The notes beneath the pieces are model-generated. The model was given only the letters and a program-made list of their open reading frames with translations. It did not search any database and was not told the DNA's origin. The translations under genes were made by a program, and so were the position numbers. From assembly GCF_900091455.1 (NCBI RefSeq), contig NZ_LT607412.1, positions 62,001-126,000 of the forward strand: a stretch of DNA of 64,000 bases. Direction: 5' to 3'. Positions 45,243-54,635 of the stretch are shown here, piece after piece. This DNA comes from Micromonospora coriariae. Lineage in GTDB: Bacteria; Actinomycetota; Actinomycetes; Mycobacteriales; Micromonosporaceae. Within the stretch, counting starts at the first letter, position 1; every line of letters begins with the position of its first letter.

Positions 45243-46406
45243 ATGGCCCAGGTCATCATCGGCGTGGACCCGCACAAGCGTTCCGCCACCATCGAAATCA
45301 TCAACGCCCGCGAGAAGGCGATCGGGCAGGGCCGGTTCGGCACCGACCGCGACGGCTACCAGGTCATGCTCGCCGCCGGCCGCAAGCACAAGGACCGCCT
45401 GTGGGCGGTCGAGGGCTGCAACGGCATCGGCCGGCACGTCGCTCAACGCCTGGTCGCCGACGGCGAAACCGTCGTGGACGTTCCCGCGAAGCTGTCCGCC
45501 CGGGCCCGCGTGTTCGCCACCGGCCAGGGCCGCAAGACCGACCCGGTCGATGCCCGCAGCGTCGCTGTGGTCGCCCTGCGCACCGAAGGTCTGCGGCAGG
45601 TCGTCACCGACGACACCACGGTCGCGTTACGGCTGCTGGTCGACCGCCGTGACCAGCTCGGACGGGCCCGCACCGACGTGGTCTCCCGGCTGCACCACCT
45701 GCTGCTCGAGTTGGTGCCCGGCGGCGCGAAGAAGGACCTGTCCGCCCAGCAGGCCCGCGCCCTGCTGGGCAGCGTGCGCCCGCGCGACGTGGTCGGCAAG
45801 ACCCGCCGCCGGCTGGCCTCCGAGCTGATCGGCGAACTCGTCGTCATCGACAAGAAGATCAAAACCGCGAAACAGGAGCTCACCGACCTGGTCAACAGCA
45901 CCGGAAGCCGGCTGATGGACCTGACCGGCATCGGACCGTCCGGCGCGGCCCGCCTGATCGGCGACATCGGAGACATCCACCGGTTTCCCAGCCGCGCCCA
46001 CTTCGCCTCGTGGAACGGCACCGCACCGATCGACGCCTCGTCCGGCGACCAGAACCGGCACCGGCTCTCCAGAGCCGGGAACCGGCGCATCAACCGGGCC
46101 CTGCACATCATGGCCATCGTCCAACTGCGCCGTGACACCGAAGGGCGCCGCTACTACCGACGCAGACTGGCTGCGGGCAAGACCCCGATGGAGGCCCTAC
46201 GGGCACTGAAACGGCGGCTGTCCGACATCGTCTACCGGCAGATGGTGGCCGACGCGAAGCTGGTCGGGACGGGTCCGGGAGGACACGCGGGGGCGACTCT
46301 GCAATCCAGCGCGGCCGACCTGAACCCCGAGATCGACACTTCGGAAAAGTCACTTCCCGGACCCGCCACACCCCAGCCTAGAACACCCCTCTTGATCATC
46401 ACTTGA
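45243..46406 (+). CDS. IS110-family DEDD recombinase
   Basis: 387 residues. ATG 45243 is preceded by GGGAGGA. The RuvC-like N-terminal domain carries the DEDD residues: Asp in IIGVDPHKRSA, Glu in LWAVEGCNG, and two Asp in RKTDPVDARSVAV. The C-terminal Tnp_20 domain reads LTGIGPSGAARLIGDIGD, FASWNGTAPIDASSG, with the conserved Ser probably as nucleophile. It moves the element with a guide RNA. The frame is intact, so the element may be active. Confidence 0.95.
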   Translation: MAQVIIGVDPHKRSATIEIINAREKAIGQGRFGTDRDGYQVMLAAGRKHKDRLWAVEGCNGIGRHVAQRLVADGETVVDVPAKLSARARVFATGQGRKTDPVDARSVAVVALRTEGLRQVVTDDTTVALRLLVDRRDQLGRARTDVVSRLHHLLLELVPGGAKKDLSAQQARALLGSVRPRDVVGKTRRRLASELIGELVVIDKKIKTAKQELTDLVNSTGSRLMDLTGIGPSGAARLIGDIGDIHRFPSRAHFASWNGTAPIDASSGDQNRHRLSRAGNRRINRALHIMAIVQLRRDTEGRRYYRRRLAAGKTPMEALRALKRRLSDIVYRQMVADAKLVGTGPGGHAGATLQSSAADLNPEIDTSEKSLPGPATPQPRTPLLIIT

Positions 46407-46571
46407 CACAGAGGGGTGCCAGAAGAGTGCGGCTTACTAGGGCTCGTCCCCCACAATCAGTACCTGCATGACGGATGTCTATGACCAGGAAAAGTATCGC
46501 TGACATTCGCCTACTGGACACACCGCTCAGTCTGTCCTTGCCGGCGCTGGGCGCGGCCGATCTGACGGTAG

Positions 46572-46735
46572 CTAAGCCGCGGTGCGCCACCAGTGGCGCG
46601 ACGCGAGCCCGGCCAGCACGGCGCCGGCGGCGTTGACCAGCACGTCGTCGACGGAGGACACCCGGTCCAGCCGCAGCACGTACTGTGCGGTTTCGACCAG
46701 GGCCGAGCAGCCTGCTCCGAGCGCCAGGTGCTTTT
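46572..46735 (-). pseudogene. VanZ-family protein, C-terminal fragment
   Basis: The minus strand reads LALGAGCSALVETAQYVLRL, DRVSSVDDVLVNAAGAVLAG, ending WWRTAA and TAG. This is the last membrane helix and NAxGxxLG-type end of a VanZ-like protein. The front is missing: sequence joins the 3' end of the SnoaL-like gene at about 46735. Confidence 0.65.
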
Positions 46736-46739
46736 GGAA

Positions 46740-47114
46740 CTATTCTGATGGCATCACGCGGGTGGCTTGGATGGCGCAGCGCAGTCGACCGTCGGCAGCC
46801 AACTTCCCGAACATGTAGATCTCCGTGGTGATGGTGCCGCCCTTGCGCAGCTCCGCGATGAGCCGGTACCGGGCGGCCACCTGGTCGCCGTCCACCAGCG
46901 CTTGCTCCACCTCGACACGCAGACCAACGGCCCGTTTGCGGGCCGGACGGATGTGATCCAGTAGCCGCTTGCGGTCCAGCAGCACGCCGTCGTTGACCAG
47001 CTCATAGTCCGGCGTGTGGTAGCGGTCCAGCACCATTGCCGGATCCTCGTCGCCCAGCCCTGCCTCCTGCGGATAGCGGACCAGGTAGCCGGTCAGATCG
47101 GTGCGGGGCGTCAT
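46740..47114 (-). CDS. SnoaL/NTF2-like fold protein
   Basis: 124 residues from ATG 47114. The pattern DPAMVLDRYHTPDYELVNDG, LLDRKRLLDHIRPARK, VAARYRLIAELRKGGTITTE, YMFGKLAADGRL fits the NTF2/SnoaL cone fold. Such proteins are polyketide cyclases, isomerases or small-molecule binders. It is divergent from a TetR regulator, 70 bp apart with two operator-like sites, so it is probably that regulator's target. Confidence 0.8.
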   Translation of the reverse strand: MTPRTDLTGYLVRYPQEAGLGDEDPAMVLDRYHTPDYELVNDGVLLDRKRLLDHIRPARKRAVGLRVEVEQALVDGDQVAARYRLIAELRKGGTITTEIYMFGKLAADGRLRCAIQATRVMPSE

Positions 47115-47140
47115 TTGATCTCCCTGAATCGAGTTAGCTT

Positions 47141-47190
47141 TGACAGCGTGTCTACGATAACGCCGAGGCGGTAGATTAGACAACGTGTCA
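47141..47190. promoter_or_regulatory. Paired TetR operator sites
   Basis: TGACAGCGTGTCTA (47141-47154) and TAGACAACGTGTCA (47177-47190) are inverted copies of each other, 12 of 14 bases matching, in the divergent promoter. The second overlaps the tetR start codon. They suit dimeric autorepression and control of the SnoaL-like gene. Confidence 0.6.
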
Positions 47191-47781
47191 GAGATAGCAG
47201 GTGGTCGGCGCCGCCGGCGGCGGTCCGACGCCGAGCGCAGCGCAGCCGCGGTACTCGACGCCGCCGTCCAGGTGCTCGGTCGGCATCCGGCGGCGACGGT
47301 GGAACAGGTCGCCGCCGCAGCTTGCGTCACCCGCCAAACCGTGTACGCCCACTACCCGTCCCGGCCGCTGCTGGTGGCGGCGGTCATCGACCGCATCACC
47401 GCAGAAGCGGTCGCCGCCCTCGACGCCGCCGACGTGGACAGCGGTACAGTCACCGAGGCGCTGCTGCGCTGGCTGGACGTCACCTGGCAGCTGTTCGACC
47501 GGTACCCGCTGCTCCTGCATCCCTCGGTGACCGCCATTGACCAGGCGGACTCCGACCGTCACCATGCCCCGGTCATCGGGCGCCTGGAGCGGCTGATCAG
47601 GCGTGGCCAGGCCACCGGCGAGTTCGACAGCACTCTCAGCCCGGCCTGGTTGGTCTCCGCGACCATGGCGCTAGGTCATGCGGCCGGCGGCGAGGTCACC
47701 GCTGGCCGCATGACCACCGCGCAGACGGCGGCGGCGCTGCGGCACAGCATCCTGCGCGTGTATGGCGTCCGCGAGTCCTGA
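47185..47781 (+). CDS. TetR-family regulator
   Basis: 198 residues from GTG 47185. The N-terminal HTH is AVLDAAVQVLGRHPAATVEQ, VAAAACVTRQTVYAHYPSRP, after an Arg-rich start. The C-terminal ligand-binding helices (about 70-198) are variable. It probably represses the divergent SnoaL-like gene until a ligand binds. The start codon lies inside the operator-like repeat. Confidence 0.92.
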   Translation: MSEIAGGRRRRRRSDAERSAAAVLDAAVQVLGRHPAATVEQVAAAACVTRQTVYAHYPSRPLLVAAVIDRITAEAVAALDAADVDSGTVTEALLRWLDVTWQLFDRYPLLLHPSVTAIDQADSDRHHAPVIGRLERLIRRGQATGEFDSTLSPAWLVSATMALGHAAGGEVTAGRMTTAQTAAALRHSILRVYGVRES

Positions 47782-47824
47782 TCAGCGACGGTCGCCCGTC
47801 ACTCCCGCGCTGGTGACTGATGAG

Positions 47825-48448
47825 TCAGGATGGCAGCAGGCCCGCGGCCATCGCGGTGGTCACCGCCGCAGTCCGGTCGCTGACGCCGAGTTTGACGAAC
47901 GCGCGCAGCAGGTGGGTCTTCACTGTGGCCTCGGTGATGTGCAGCCGCAGCCCGATCTCACCGTTTGACAAACCCTGCGCGACCAGCCGCAGCACGTCGA
48001 CCTCCCGCGGCGACAGGGTGGCTGGCCGGGGGTGTCGGAGTTGGCGGAGTACCCGGCCGGCCACCGACGGCGCCAGCACGGTCTCGCCGCGGGCGGCGCC
48101 GCGGACCGCGTCCACCAGTTCGGCCCGGGACGCGTCCTTGAGCAGGTACCCCGCAGCTCCGGCCTCGACCGCGCGGAGGATGTCCCCGTCCGTCTCGTAC
48201 GTGGTGAGCACGACCACCCGGGTGCCGGGTGCCACGGCCAGCACCTCGGCGGTCGCCGCGGCGCCGTCCACCCCGGGCATCCGTAGGTCCATGAGCACGA
48301 CGTCAGGGCGTACCGCCCGCACGGCGGTGACCGCCTCGGCGGCCGAGGCGGACTCGCCGACCACCGCGATGTCTGGTTCGCCGGCGAGCATTCCGCGCAC
48401 CCCGGCCCGCACCACCGGGTGGTCGTCCACCAGCAGCACCGAAATCAT
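47825..48448 (-). CDS. NarL/LuxR-family response regulator
   Basis: 207 residues. The receiver domain has VLLVDDHPVVR, phospho-acceptor Asp in VVLMDLRMPGVDG, VVVLTTYE and GYLLKDA. The C-terminal LuxR HTH is LSPREVDVLRLVAQGLSNGE, HITEATVKTHL. ATGA overlap with the kinase gene shows co-translation. It is the last gene of the ABC transporter/two-component operon and probably controls that transporter. Confidence 0.96.
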   Translation of the reverse strand: MISVLLVDDHPVVRAGVRGMLAGEPDIAVVGESASAAEAVTAVRAVRPDVVLMDLRMPGVDGAAATAEVLAVAPGTRVVVLTTYETDGDILRAVEAGAAGYLLKDASRAELVDAVRGAARGETVLAPSVAGRVLRQLRHPRPATLSPREVDVLRLVAQGLSNGEIGLRLHITEATVKTHLLRAFVKLGVSDRTAAVTTAMAAGLLPS

Positions 48449-49632
48449 CGGATCGGCACCTCCGCCCGTACCGTGGTGCCGGCCCCGGGACTGGACGCCA
48501 CCCGCAGCGTACCGGCTACCTGCTCGACCCGGTTCCGCATGCCGGCCAGACCGTACCCGTCGCCGACCGGCGGGGCGGTGAAGCCGCGGCCGTCGTCGCG
48601 GACCTCCAGCACGACGACGTCGTCCCGCCGTTCAAGGCGTACCTCGACCCGGCCGGCGGCGGCGTGCTTGCGCGCGTTGGCCAACGCCTCCTGGGTGACC
48701 CGCAGCAGAACCACCTCGACCGAGGTGGGCAGCGGGCACTGCGTCCCCGGTGTGGTCAGGGTGACCGGCACGCCGGTCTCGGCGGTGAACCGGTCCACCA
48801 CCCGCCGCACCGCCTCGACCAGTGGCGACCCGGCCAACTCCGCCGGGGTCAGCGCGGCGACAACTGCCCGCGCCTCGGCCAGGTTGGCCCGGGCGGTGGC
48901 CACGGCGAGGGTCAGGTGGCGGCGGGCCTGCACGATGTCGCGGTCCAACTCCGCGTCGGCGGCCTGAATCAGCATGACCACACTGGACAGCCCCTGGGCG
49001 ATGGTGTCGTGGATCTCGCCGGCCAGCCGTTGCCGTTCGGCGTCGACGCCGGCCTGCCGGGACAGTCGGGCCACCTCGTCGCGGGAGGCGGCCAGCTCGT
49101 CGACCAGCGCGGCCCGCCGGTCGGCGTCGACGAACAGGTGCTGCACCCAGCCTCCGGTCACCGACACCACGACGGCGATCATCACGGCCGCCAGCAGCGA
49201 CCCCCGGGCGTCCGGGCCGCCGCCGGACCGCAGCCAGTCCAGCACCACCTGGACGGCGGTGAACACCACCACCGCGCCGACCGCGGGCGCCGTCTGCAGC
49301 AGCATGAACGCCTGCGGCAGGAGCACGAACAGGGCAAACGACGCGGACGACGCGAGCGCCACCGCCGCCACGTAGAGCGCGAGAGCGACCCCCAGATAAA
49401 GGTACGCCCGCCAGCCCCCGACCCCGTACCGCATGAGCGCCCGGCCGAAGGCGGCGTACCAGATGCTGATCGCGGCCAGCAGTGCGACGGAGCCGATGCG
49501 GTACGGCGCGGCCGGTGGGGCGCTGGTGGCCACGGCGACCCCGACGGCGAAGGCCAGCACCGCGAAGTAGGCGTCCCAGAGCGGGAACCGGGCGACCCAC
49601 GCCGCCGAGGGCGGCGGGTCGCCCGCGCTCAC
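48445..49632 (-). CDS. NarL-type sensor histidine kinase
   Basis: 395 residues from GTG 49632, which overlaps the permease stop (GTGA). Five or six membrane helices come first (FAVLAFAVGVAVATSA, VALYVAAVALASSASFALF). The HisKA_3 dimerisation helix follows with the phospho-His in QRLAGEIHDTIAQGLSSVV, then the GHKL ATPase LEVRDDGRGF with GYGLAGMRNRV. It senses a membrane or envelope signal and phosphorylates the regulator gene product next to it. Confidence 0.95.
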   Translation of the reverse strand: MSAGDPPPSAAWVARFPLWDAYFAVLAFAVGVAVATSAPPAAPYRIGSVALLAAISIWYAAFGRALMRYGVGGWRAYLYLGVALALYVAAVALASSASFALFVLLPQAFMLLQTAPAVGAVVVFTAVQVVLDWLRSGGGPDARGSLLAAVMIAVVVSVTGGWVQHLFVDADRRAALVDELAASRDEVARLSRQAGVDAERQRLAGEIHDTIAQGLSSVVMLIQAADAELDRDIVQARRHLTLAVATARANLAEARAVVAALTPAELAGSPLVEAVRRVVDRFTAETGVPVTLTTPGTQCPLPTSVEVVLLRVTQEALANARKHAAAGRVEVRLERRDDVVVLEVRDDGRGFTAPPVGDGYGLAGMRNRVEQVAGTLRVASSPGAGTTVRAEVPIR

Positions 49633-50453
49633 CGCTCCCGCCGGCTTCGCCAGCGGAAGGTGGTCAGACACAGCAACAGACCTCCGATGCACCAGGCCGC
49701 GAGGATGAGCGCGGTCCGCCCGTGCTCCCAATCGCGTACGACCTCCGCACTAAGAATCGTGTCCGGCAGCAGCGCCGAGCGGAAGCCCTGGGCCATCCAT
49801 TTCAGCGGGAAGACCGAACCCAGTACCAGCAGCGGCTGCGGCAGGGCGCTGACCGGGGTGAAGAAGATGCCGGAGACGAAGGCCAGCACCAGGTACGGCA
49901 GTTGGGTCACCGCGCCTGCGCTGCGGGCCGAGCGGATCACGCTGCTCACCGCGATGCCGAGCAGCGAGCAGGCGGTGACGCCGAGCAGGAGCACCCAGCC
50001 GAAGGTGAGCCAGCGCGCCGGGTCGGCGGGCAGCCGCAGGTCGAACAGGATCATCCCGACGGCGAGCAGCAGCACGATCTCGGCCGCGACCACGACCATC
50101 GTCTGCACGGTCTTGCCCAGGAAGTACGCGACCGGGGGCATCGGTGCGCCACGTAGCCGCTTGAGGGTGCCGTCCTCCCGGTCGTTGGCGATGCCGGTGC
50201 CGAGATTGACGAAGGTGACGGCCGATATCCCCGCCGCGATCATGCTGGGCGCCAGGTACTGGGCGGAGGTGACGTCGCTGCCGTCGTAGACGCCGGAGAT
50301 GAGCGAGCCGAGCAGTGCCAGGGTGACCACCGGTAGGGCGAAGGTGAAGACCACCGCATCCCACTCGCGGAAGAACGCCTTCAACTCGACGACGCCGCGG
50401 TGCAGGCCGAGCATCAGCGCGGACGGGTGGATGGTGCCGCTGGTCGTCGTCAT
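49629..50453 (-). CDS. ABC-2-type transporter permease
   Basis: 274 residues, six predicted helices: VFTFALPVVTLALLGSL, MIAAGISAVTFVNLG, VVVAAEIVLLLAVGMIL, FGWVLLLGVTACSLLG, LVLAFVSGIFFTPVSAL, ALILAAWCIGGLLLCL. The REDGTLKRLRGAPMPPVAYF loop is typical of DrrB-like exporters. With the ATPase upstream it forms a drug or lipid efflux pump. ATGA overlap on its 5' side and GTGA on its 3' side show coupling through the operon. Confidence 0.93.
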   Translation of the reverse strand: MTTTSGTIHPSALMLGLHRGVVELKAFFREWDAVVFTFALPVVTLALLGSLISGVYDGSDVTSAQYLAPSMIAAGISAVTFVNLGTGIANDREDGTLKRLRGAPMPPVAYFLGKTVQTMVVVAAEIVLLLAVGMILFDLRLPADPARWLTFGWVLLLGVTACSLLGIAVSSVIRSARSAGAVTQLPYLVLAFVSGIFFTPVSALPQPLLVLGSVFPLKWMAQGFRSALLPDTILSAEVVRDWEHGRTALILAAWCIGGLLLCLTTFRWRSRRER

Positions 50454-51304
50454 GGCCGGCTTCCGATCAGGTCGAGGTAGACGTCTTCCAGGCTTGGCCG
50501 GGTGACGGTGAGCCCGGGGATCGGGCCGCCGAACCGCCGTGCCAGCTCAGCGATCACCGTCGCCGGGTCGTCGGTCCGCCGCTCGCCGCCGGACCACCGC
50601 ACGGTGACCTGGTGGCCGGCCCGCTCGGCCAGGGCGGACGGCGGACCGTCGGCGACCACCCGGCCGCCGGTCAGCACCACCACCCGGTCGGCGAGGGCCT
50701 CCGCCTCGTCCAGGTAGTGCGTGGTCAGCAGGATCGTGGTGCCAGCTCCGGCCAGTGTCCGGATCAGCTCCCAGAACGCCCGCCGGGCGGCCGGATCGAA
50801 ACCGGTGGTCGGCTCGTCGAGAAACACCAGGCGCGGGTCGCCGACCAGACCGACGGCCACGTCCAGCCGGCGCCGTTGGCCACCGGAGAGCTTCCGGACC
50901 CGGGTCCGGGTCCGGTCGGTCAGCCCGACCACCCCGATCACCTCAGCCGGGTCCCGGGGTGCCGGGTAGTAGCGGGCGAAGTGCCGGACCGTCTCGCCCA
51001 CGGTCAACTCGCCGAGGTCAGCGGCCTCTTGGAGCACGATGCCGATGCCGGAGCGCCAGTCCCGGGCGGCCCGGCCGAACCGGCCGATCCGCGCCGGGTC
51101 CACCCCGAGCACGGTCACCTCGCCGCCGTCCCGGCTCCGGTGTCCCTCCAGGATCTCCACGGTGCTGGTCTTGCCTGCGCCATTGGGACCGAGCAGGGCG
51201 ACCACCTCGCCGTACGCGATGTCCAGGTCGATCCCGGCCAGCGCGGTGCGCCGGCCGTACCGCTTGTGCAGTCCGCGTACCCGGACCGCAGGGGATTCCG
51301 TCAT
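50450..51304 (-). CDS. ABC transporter ATP-binding protein (DrrA-like)
   Basis: 284 residues. Walker A GPNGAGKTSTVEIL, Q-loop IVLQEAADLGELTV, signature LSGGQRRRLDVAVGL, Walker B LVFLDEPTTGFDP and switch His TTHYLDEAEAL are all present. It powers the adjacent ABC-2 permease. First gene of a four-gene operon (ATPase, permease, kinase, regulator) with 4-nt overlaps at every junction, a common layout for self-regulated antibiotic or peptide resistance pumps. Confidence 0.96.
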   Translation of the reverse strand: MTESPAVRVRGLHKRYGRRTALAGIDLDIAYGEVVALLGPNGAGKTSTVEILEGHRSRDGGEVTVLGVDPARIGRFGRAARDWRSGIGIVLQEAADLGELTVGETVRHFARYYPAPRDPAEVIGVVGLTDRTRTRVRKLSGGQRRRLDVAVGLVGDPRLVFLDEPTTGFDPAARRAFWELIRTLAGAGTTILLTTHYLDEAEALADRVVVLTGGRVVADGPPSALAERAGHQVTVRWSGGERRTDDPATVIAELARRFGGPIPGLTVTRPSLEDVYLDLIGSRP

Positions 51305-51876
51305 GTCCCGATGCTCCGCCCGTCGACCGCGGTCACGGGACGACCGGCCGGTCGAGGACGGGTGTCCATCGGTCGACGGACACCGGGCTCGCCAGCGTCA
51401 CCGCCGCCGGGCGTTTGCAGCCGCTACGTCCTGGGCCGATCCGTGCTGATGCCAGGACAGGCTGACACGTCCTTGGAAATGGACAAGTGCGACACCCTCG
51501 TGTGCTGTTCCATGCCGCGGCTCACCGCCTCATCCGCCCGTTCGGACCCCCGCGTTACAGGGCTCCTTATCGCCGATCGTCAAGCGATGCCCATGCCAGA
51601 CAGTCCGGGCGAACTCCTGCGAGCAGGGCTAGCGATTCCACGAACTACGACGACGTGTGGCTGCCCGGAACACACCCGCAGACCAGATGAGGACCGGACT
51701 GTCAATAAGCGAATCAAGATTGGTTGAGGCCACAAGCGACCAGGAACTGCAAGACATTGAGACTCCCATCTCCGCCGGCCAAATTCCTGGCCGACGAGGG
51801 AAACCAACTCTATGCTTGCCGCCGAATACACTGCGGCTCATCCGGGCCGAGGCGACACCAATACAAGGATTTGCGA
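51305..51876. other. Intergenic region upstream of helR-like gene
   Basis: No gene is supported. It holds one copy of an 84-bp dispersed repeat (51353-51436) and a palindrome CGGCCA-N6-TGGCCG at 51776-51793, in the likely promoter or leader of the helicase gene. The rifamycin-associated element known upstream of some helR genes was looked for and not recognised. Confidence 0.5.
51353..51436. repeat. Dispersed 84-bp repeat, copy 1
   Basis: About 85% identical by eye to 58626-58710; both hold GACGGACACCGGGCTCGCCA. Each lies in broken or non-coding DNA. The nature is unknown. Confidence 0.65.
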
Positions 51877-54105
51877 ATGCGCCGGAAGTCTGCTCTGAAC
51901 AACAGCACTGCTGGCGTCAGCGAAGTAACACCCCAAGGCGAACCGGCGACCTCTACCGCAGAGGACGTCGCGCGCCGATCCGCGGTCGCCGAGGAGCAGG
52001 CGTTTCTCGACGTGGCCACGGCCCGGCGCGACAGGCTGGTTGACCACCTTCAGGTCGAGCTGTCATCAGAGGCCCTGGACGAGTTGGAACGGGCTCGGCA
52101 GCGCATGCTCCGCCAGCAGTACGAAGAGCTACGGCGAGCACGAGAAGGCCTGGTCTTCGGCCGCCTTGACGGTCTTGATGGCACCGTGCGACACGTAGGC
52201 CGTGTCGGTCTGCGCAACGACAGCGAGGACAGCGAGCCACTGCTGGTCGATTGGCGCGCTCCCGCAGCTCGGCCGTTCTACACCGCGACGGCTGTCGACC
52301 CACAAGGTCAGGCACGGCGCCGTCACATACGCACGAGGGGAATGGCCGTCGTCGGCGTGGACGACGAGCCACTGGACGGGACGATGACGGCGGAACTCGT
52401 CGGTGAGGGCGCTCTGCTTGCCGCCCTCGACCAGCGGCGCACCGGCCACATGTCGACCGCGATCTCCACGCTGCAACGCGAACAGGACGAGATCATCCGG
52501 GCCGAGGCGACCGGTCCGCTGATCGTGCAGGGCGGTCCCGGCACCGGCAAGACCGTGGTTGCTCTGCACCGCGTCGCCTACCTGCTGTTCGCCCACCGGA
52601 AGATGGCCGACCAAGCGGTCCTGGTCCTCGGCCCCTCGCCGCGGTTCCTCCAGTACATCGCCCAGGTGCTACCCGCGCTCGGTGAGACCGCCGTCGTCTC
52701 GGCGACCTGCGACACCCTGCTGACCGACATCCAGGTGGGCCGCGACGAGAGCCGTCTTCTCGCCGAAATCAAGGGCCGCGCCCTCTGGCAGCCAGCGCTC
52801 GAAAACTACGTCACATCGCTGCTCCCCCGGCCCCGCGAGCTGAAGCTGCGCTGGGACGGCGAGTTCTACGTCATCACCGCCGCAACGGTGGCGCAGGCGC
52901 TCGCCTCGGCGGTGCAGGGACGCTCGTACCACCGCGCCCGCGCGGCGTTCGCCGAGCAGCTGCACCACCTCCTTGCCGAAGCCGTCGCCGAGCAGCGCGA
53001 GGCGCTGATGAACGAGATGGAGGAGGGCTTCGAGGACATCCTCGCCCGCGTCGACAGGAGCATGCAGCATGGCCACCACCCCGGCAGGACGTCCACCGGC
53101 AGCGACATCGACGGATTGCTTTCCGAGGAAGAGATAGAGCACCTCCGTACTCGTATCGCCGAGAGCGCCATCATTGCCCGGTTCATCGAGGCATGGTGGC
53201 CCACCCTCGACGCCGAAACCCTGCTGGGTGATCTCCTGGCCGACCGCACCCTGCTGGCCCGGTTCGCCCCGCAACTGTCCCCGCAGGAGATCACCGCTGT
53301 CTCGGCCGAGCCCGCCCCATGGGCATCGAGCGACATTCCCCTGCTCGACGCCCTTGCCGACCTCCTCGGCGAGGTCGACGCCCCGCAACCACAGGGCGAG
53401 TTCGTCGCCGACCGCGCTCGCCGGCAACGCGGCTGGGTGTACGGCCACGTCGTCATCGACGAGGCGCAAGAGCTGTCCGAGATGCAGTGGCACATGGTCC
53501 TACGGCGCTGTCCCAGTCGATCCATCACCGCCGTCGGCGACATCGACCAGACCGAGGCAGCGCACCGGCACACCAGCTGGGCACAAGCGGTGCAGGCTGT
53601 TTTCGCAGACCGCTGGACCGCCGCGGAACTGACCATCTGCTACCGGACCCCGCGTGAGGTTATGGATCTCACCGAACCGGTCTTGAAGGAAGCTGGCAGC
53701 CACAACACGCCGCCGCGGGCCGTACGCTCCTCCGGCATCGCCCCCTGGGAGCTCGCGATCACACCCGCCGAGCTTGCCGACGACGCCGCCCGAGCTGTGC
53801 GACAGCTGCAGCAGCGGTGGCATGGCGGCACGGTCGGCGTCATCGCCCCCGCCGACCGCATCGCCGAACTCCTAGAGGTGCTGAGTGATGTGCCAGTGCT
53901 CACCGCAACCCAGTCCAAGGGATTGGAATGGGATGCGACACTACTCATCGACCCCCAAGGAATCGCCGCTGAGCCACGCGGCTGGAACGGCCTCTACGTC
54001 GCGCTCACCCGATGCACCCAGGAACTGGGACAGCTGATACTCACGCAGCCATCGCCACACACTGGGACAAGATCTCCGGATGTTGGGCGAGTCCCAGGGA
54101 CGTGA
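51877..54105 (+). CDS. helR: HelR/HelD-like RNA polymerase-associated SF1 helicase
   Basis: 742 residues from ATG 51877 (AAGGA 7 nt upstream). The N-terminal coiled coil (DELERARQRMLRQQYEELRR) would enter the polymerase channel. LLVDWRAPAARPFYTAT is a HelD-family hallmark. UvrD-like motifs follow: Walker A VQGGPGTGKTVVALHR, VIDEAQELSEMQW, VGDIDQTE, and ATQSKGLEWD with YVALTRCTQELG. Such proteins remove stalled or rifamycin-bound RNA polymerase from DNA. HelR gives rifamycin tolerance in some actinomycetes. The symbol rests on family features only; HelD is the alternative name. Confidence 0.85.
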   Translation: MRRKSALNNSTAGVSEVTPQGEPATSTAEDVARRSAVAEEQAFLDVATARRDRLVDHLQVELSSEALDELERARQRMLRQQYEELRRAREGLVFGRLDGLDGTVRHVGRVGLRNDSEDSEPLLVDWRAPAARPFYTATAVDPQGQARRRHIRTRGMAVVGVDDEPLDGTMTAELVGEGALLAALDQRRTGHMSTAISTLQREQDEIIRAEATGPLIVQGGPGTGKTVVALHRVAYLLFAHRKMADQAVLVLGPSPRFLQYIAQVLPALGETAVVSATCDTLLTDIQVGRDESRLLAEIKGRALWQPALENYVTSLLPRPRELKLRWDGEFYVITAATVAQALASAVQGRSYHRARAAFAEQLHHLLAEAVAEQREALMNEMEEGFEDILARVDRSMQHGHHPGRTSTGSDIDGLLSEEEIEHLRTRIAESAIIARFIEAWWPTLDAETLLGDLLADRTLLARFAPQLSPQEITAVSAEPAPWASSDIPLLDALADLLGEVDAPQPQGEFVADRARRQRGWVYGHVVIDEAQELSEMQWHMVLRRCPSRSITAVGDIDQTEAAHRHTSWAQAVQAVFADRWTAAELTICYRTPREVMDLTEPVLKEAGSHNTPPRAVRSSGIAPWELAITPAELADDAARAVRQLQQRWHGGTVGVIAPADRIAELLEVLSDVPVLTATQSKGLEWDATLLIDPQGIAAEPRGWNGLYVALTRCTQELGQLILTQPSPHTGTRSPDVGRVPGT

Positions 54106-54635
54106 GGACCGTCCCGTCTGAGCGTAAGGAAGAGTGCCTGAGCCAATGGTGACCGGCCCCATTCGTCGTGGACGGGATCCAGTACGCCACGACTGAGCAC
54201 TACATGATGATCGGCAAGGCCCGCCTGTTCGGCGACGAAGCGATCGCCGCACAGATGCTTACGGCGTCGCACCCGGGCGCGGTCAAGGCCCTGGGCCGGC
54301 AGGTCCGTAACTTCGACCGGGCCACCTGGGATGCCTACAGCTTCCGCCTGGTCGTCGCCGGCAACGTGGCCAAGTTCAGCCAGCACCCCGACCTCGGGCA
54401 GTACCTGTCCCGCACGGGCAACCGGGTACTGGTGGAAGCCAGCCCGTTGGATCGAGTCTGGGGCATCGGCCTTTCCGCAGCGGACCCACGCGCCCACGAT
54501 CCCGCCCGATGGCGCGGCGGCAACCTGCTCGGGTTCGCGCTGATGCACGCCCGCGCGCAACTCGCTACCGGATCCGCCCAGCCATTCAGCGGCCCCGTAC
54601 GAGATCGGCGCCAGAACTCGGATGAGTGTGCCTGA
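54106..54635 (+). pseudogene. NADAR-family gene with nonsense codon and lost front
   Basis: From GTG 54168 an open frame of 155 residues carries NADAR/YbiA hallmarks: YATTEHYMMIGKARLFGDEA, VAGNVAKFSQHP, LVEASPLDRVWGIGL, and RWRGGNLLGFALM. Just upstream in the same frame lies CLSQW, then a TGA at 54150-54152 where the family has a second Trp, then PAPFVVDG. The conserved FWGH start is absent. NADAR enzymes remove ADP-ribose from guanine bases or act on ADP-ribosyl intermediates. A shortened product from GTG 54168 might be made, but it would lack active-site parts. Confidence 0.7.

Larger units (their letters stand above)
45090..46430 (+). mobile_element. IS110-family insertion element, ends approximate
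   Basis: One intact recombinase gene with non-coding flanks. The right flank holds an inverted repeat CACCCCTCT/AGAGGGGTG (46384-46392, 46410-46418) around the stop codon. IS110 elements lack clear terminal repeats, so both ends are estimates. Confidence 0.6.

Noticed and set aside
51305..51876. Rifamycin-associated element upstream of the HelR-like gene
   Set aside because: The expected long inverted repeat was not recognised; only the short CGGCCA/TGGCCG palindrome is present.
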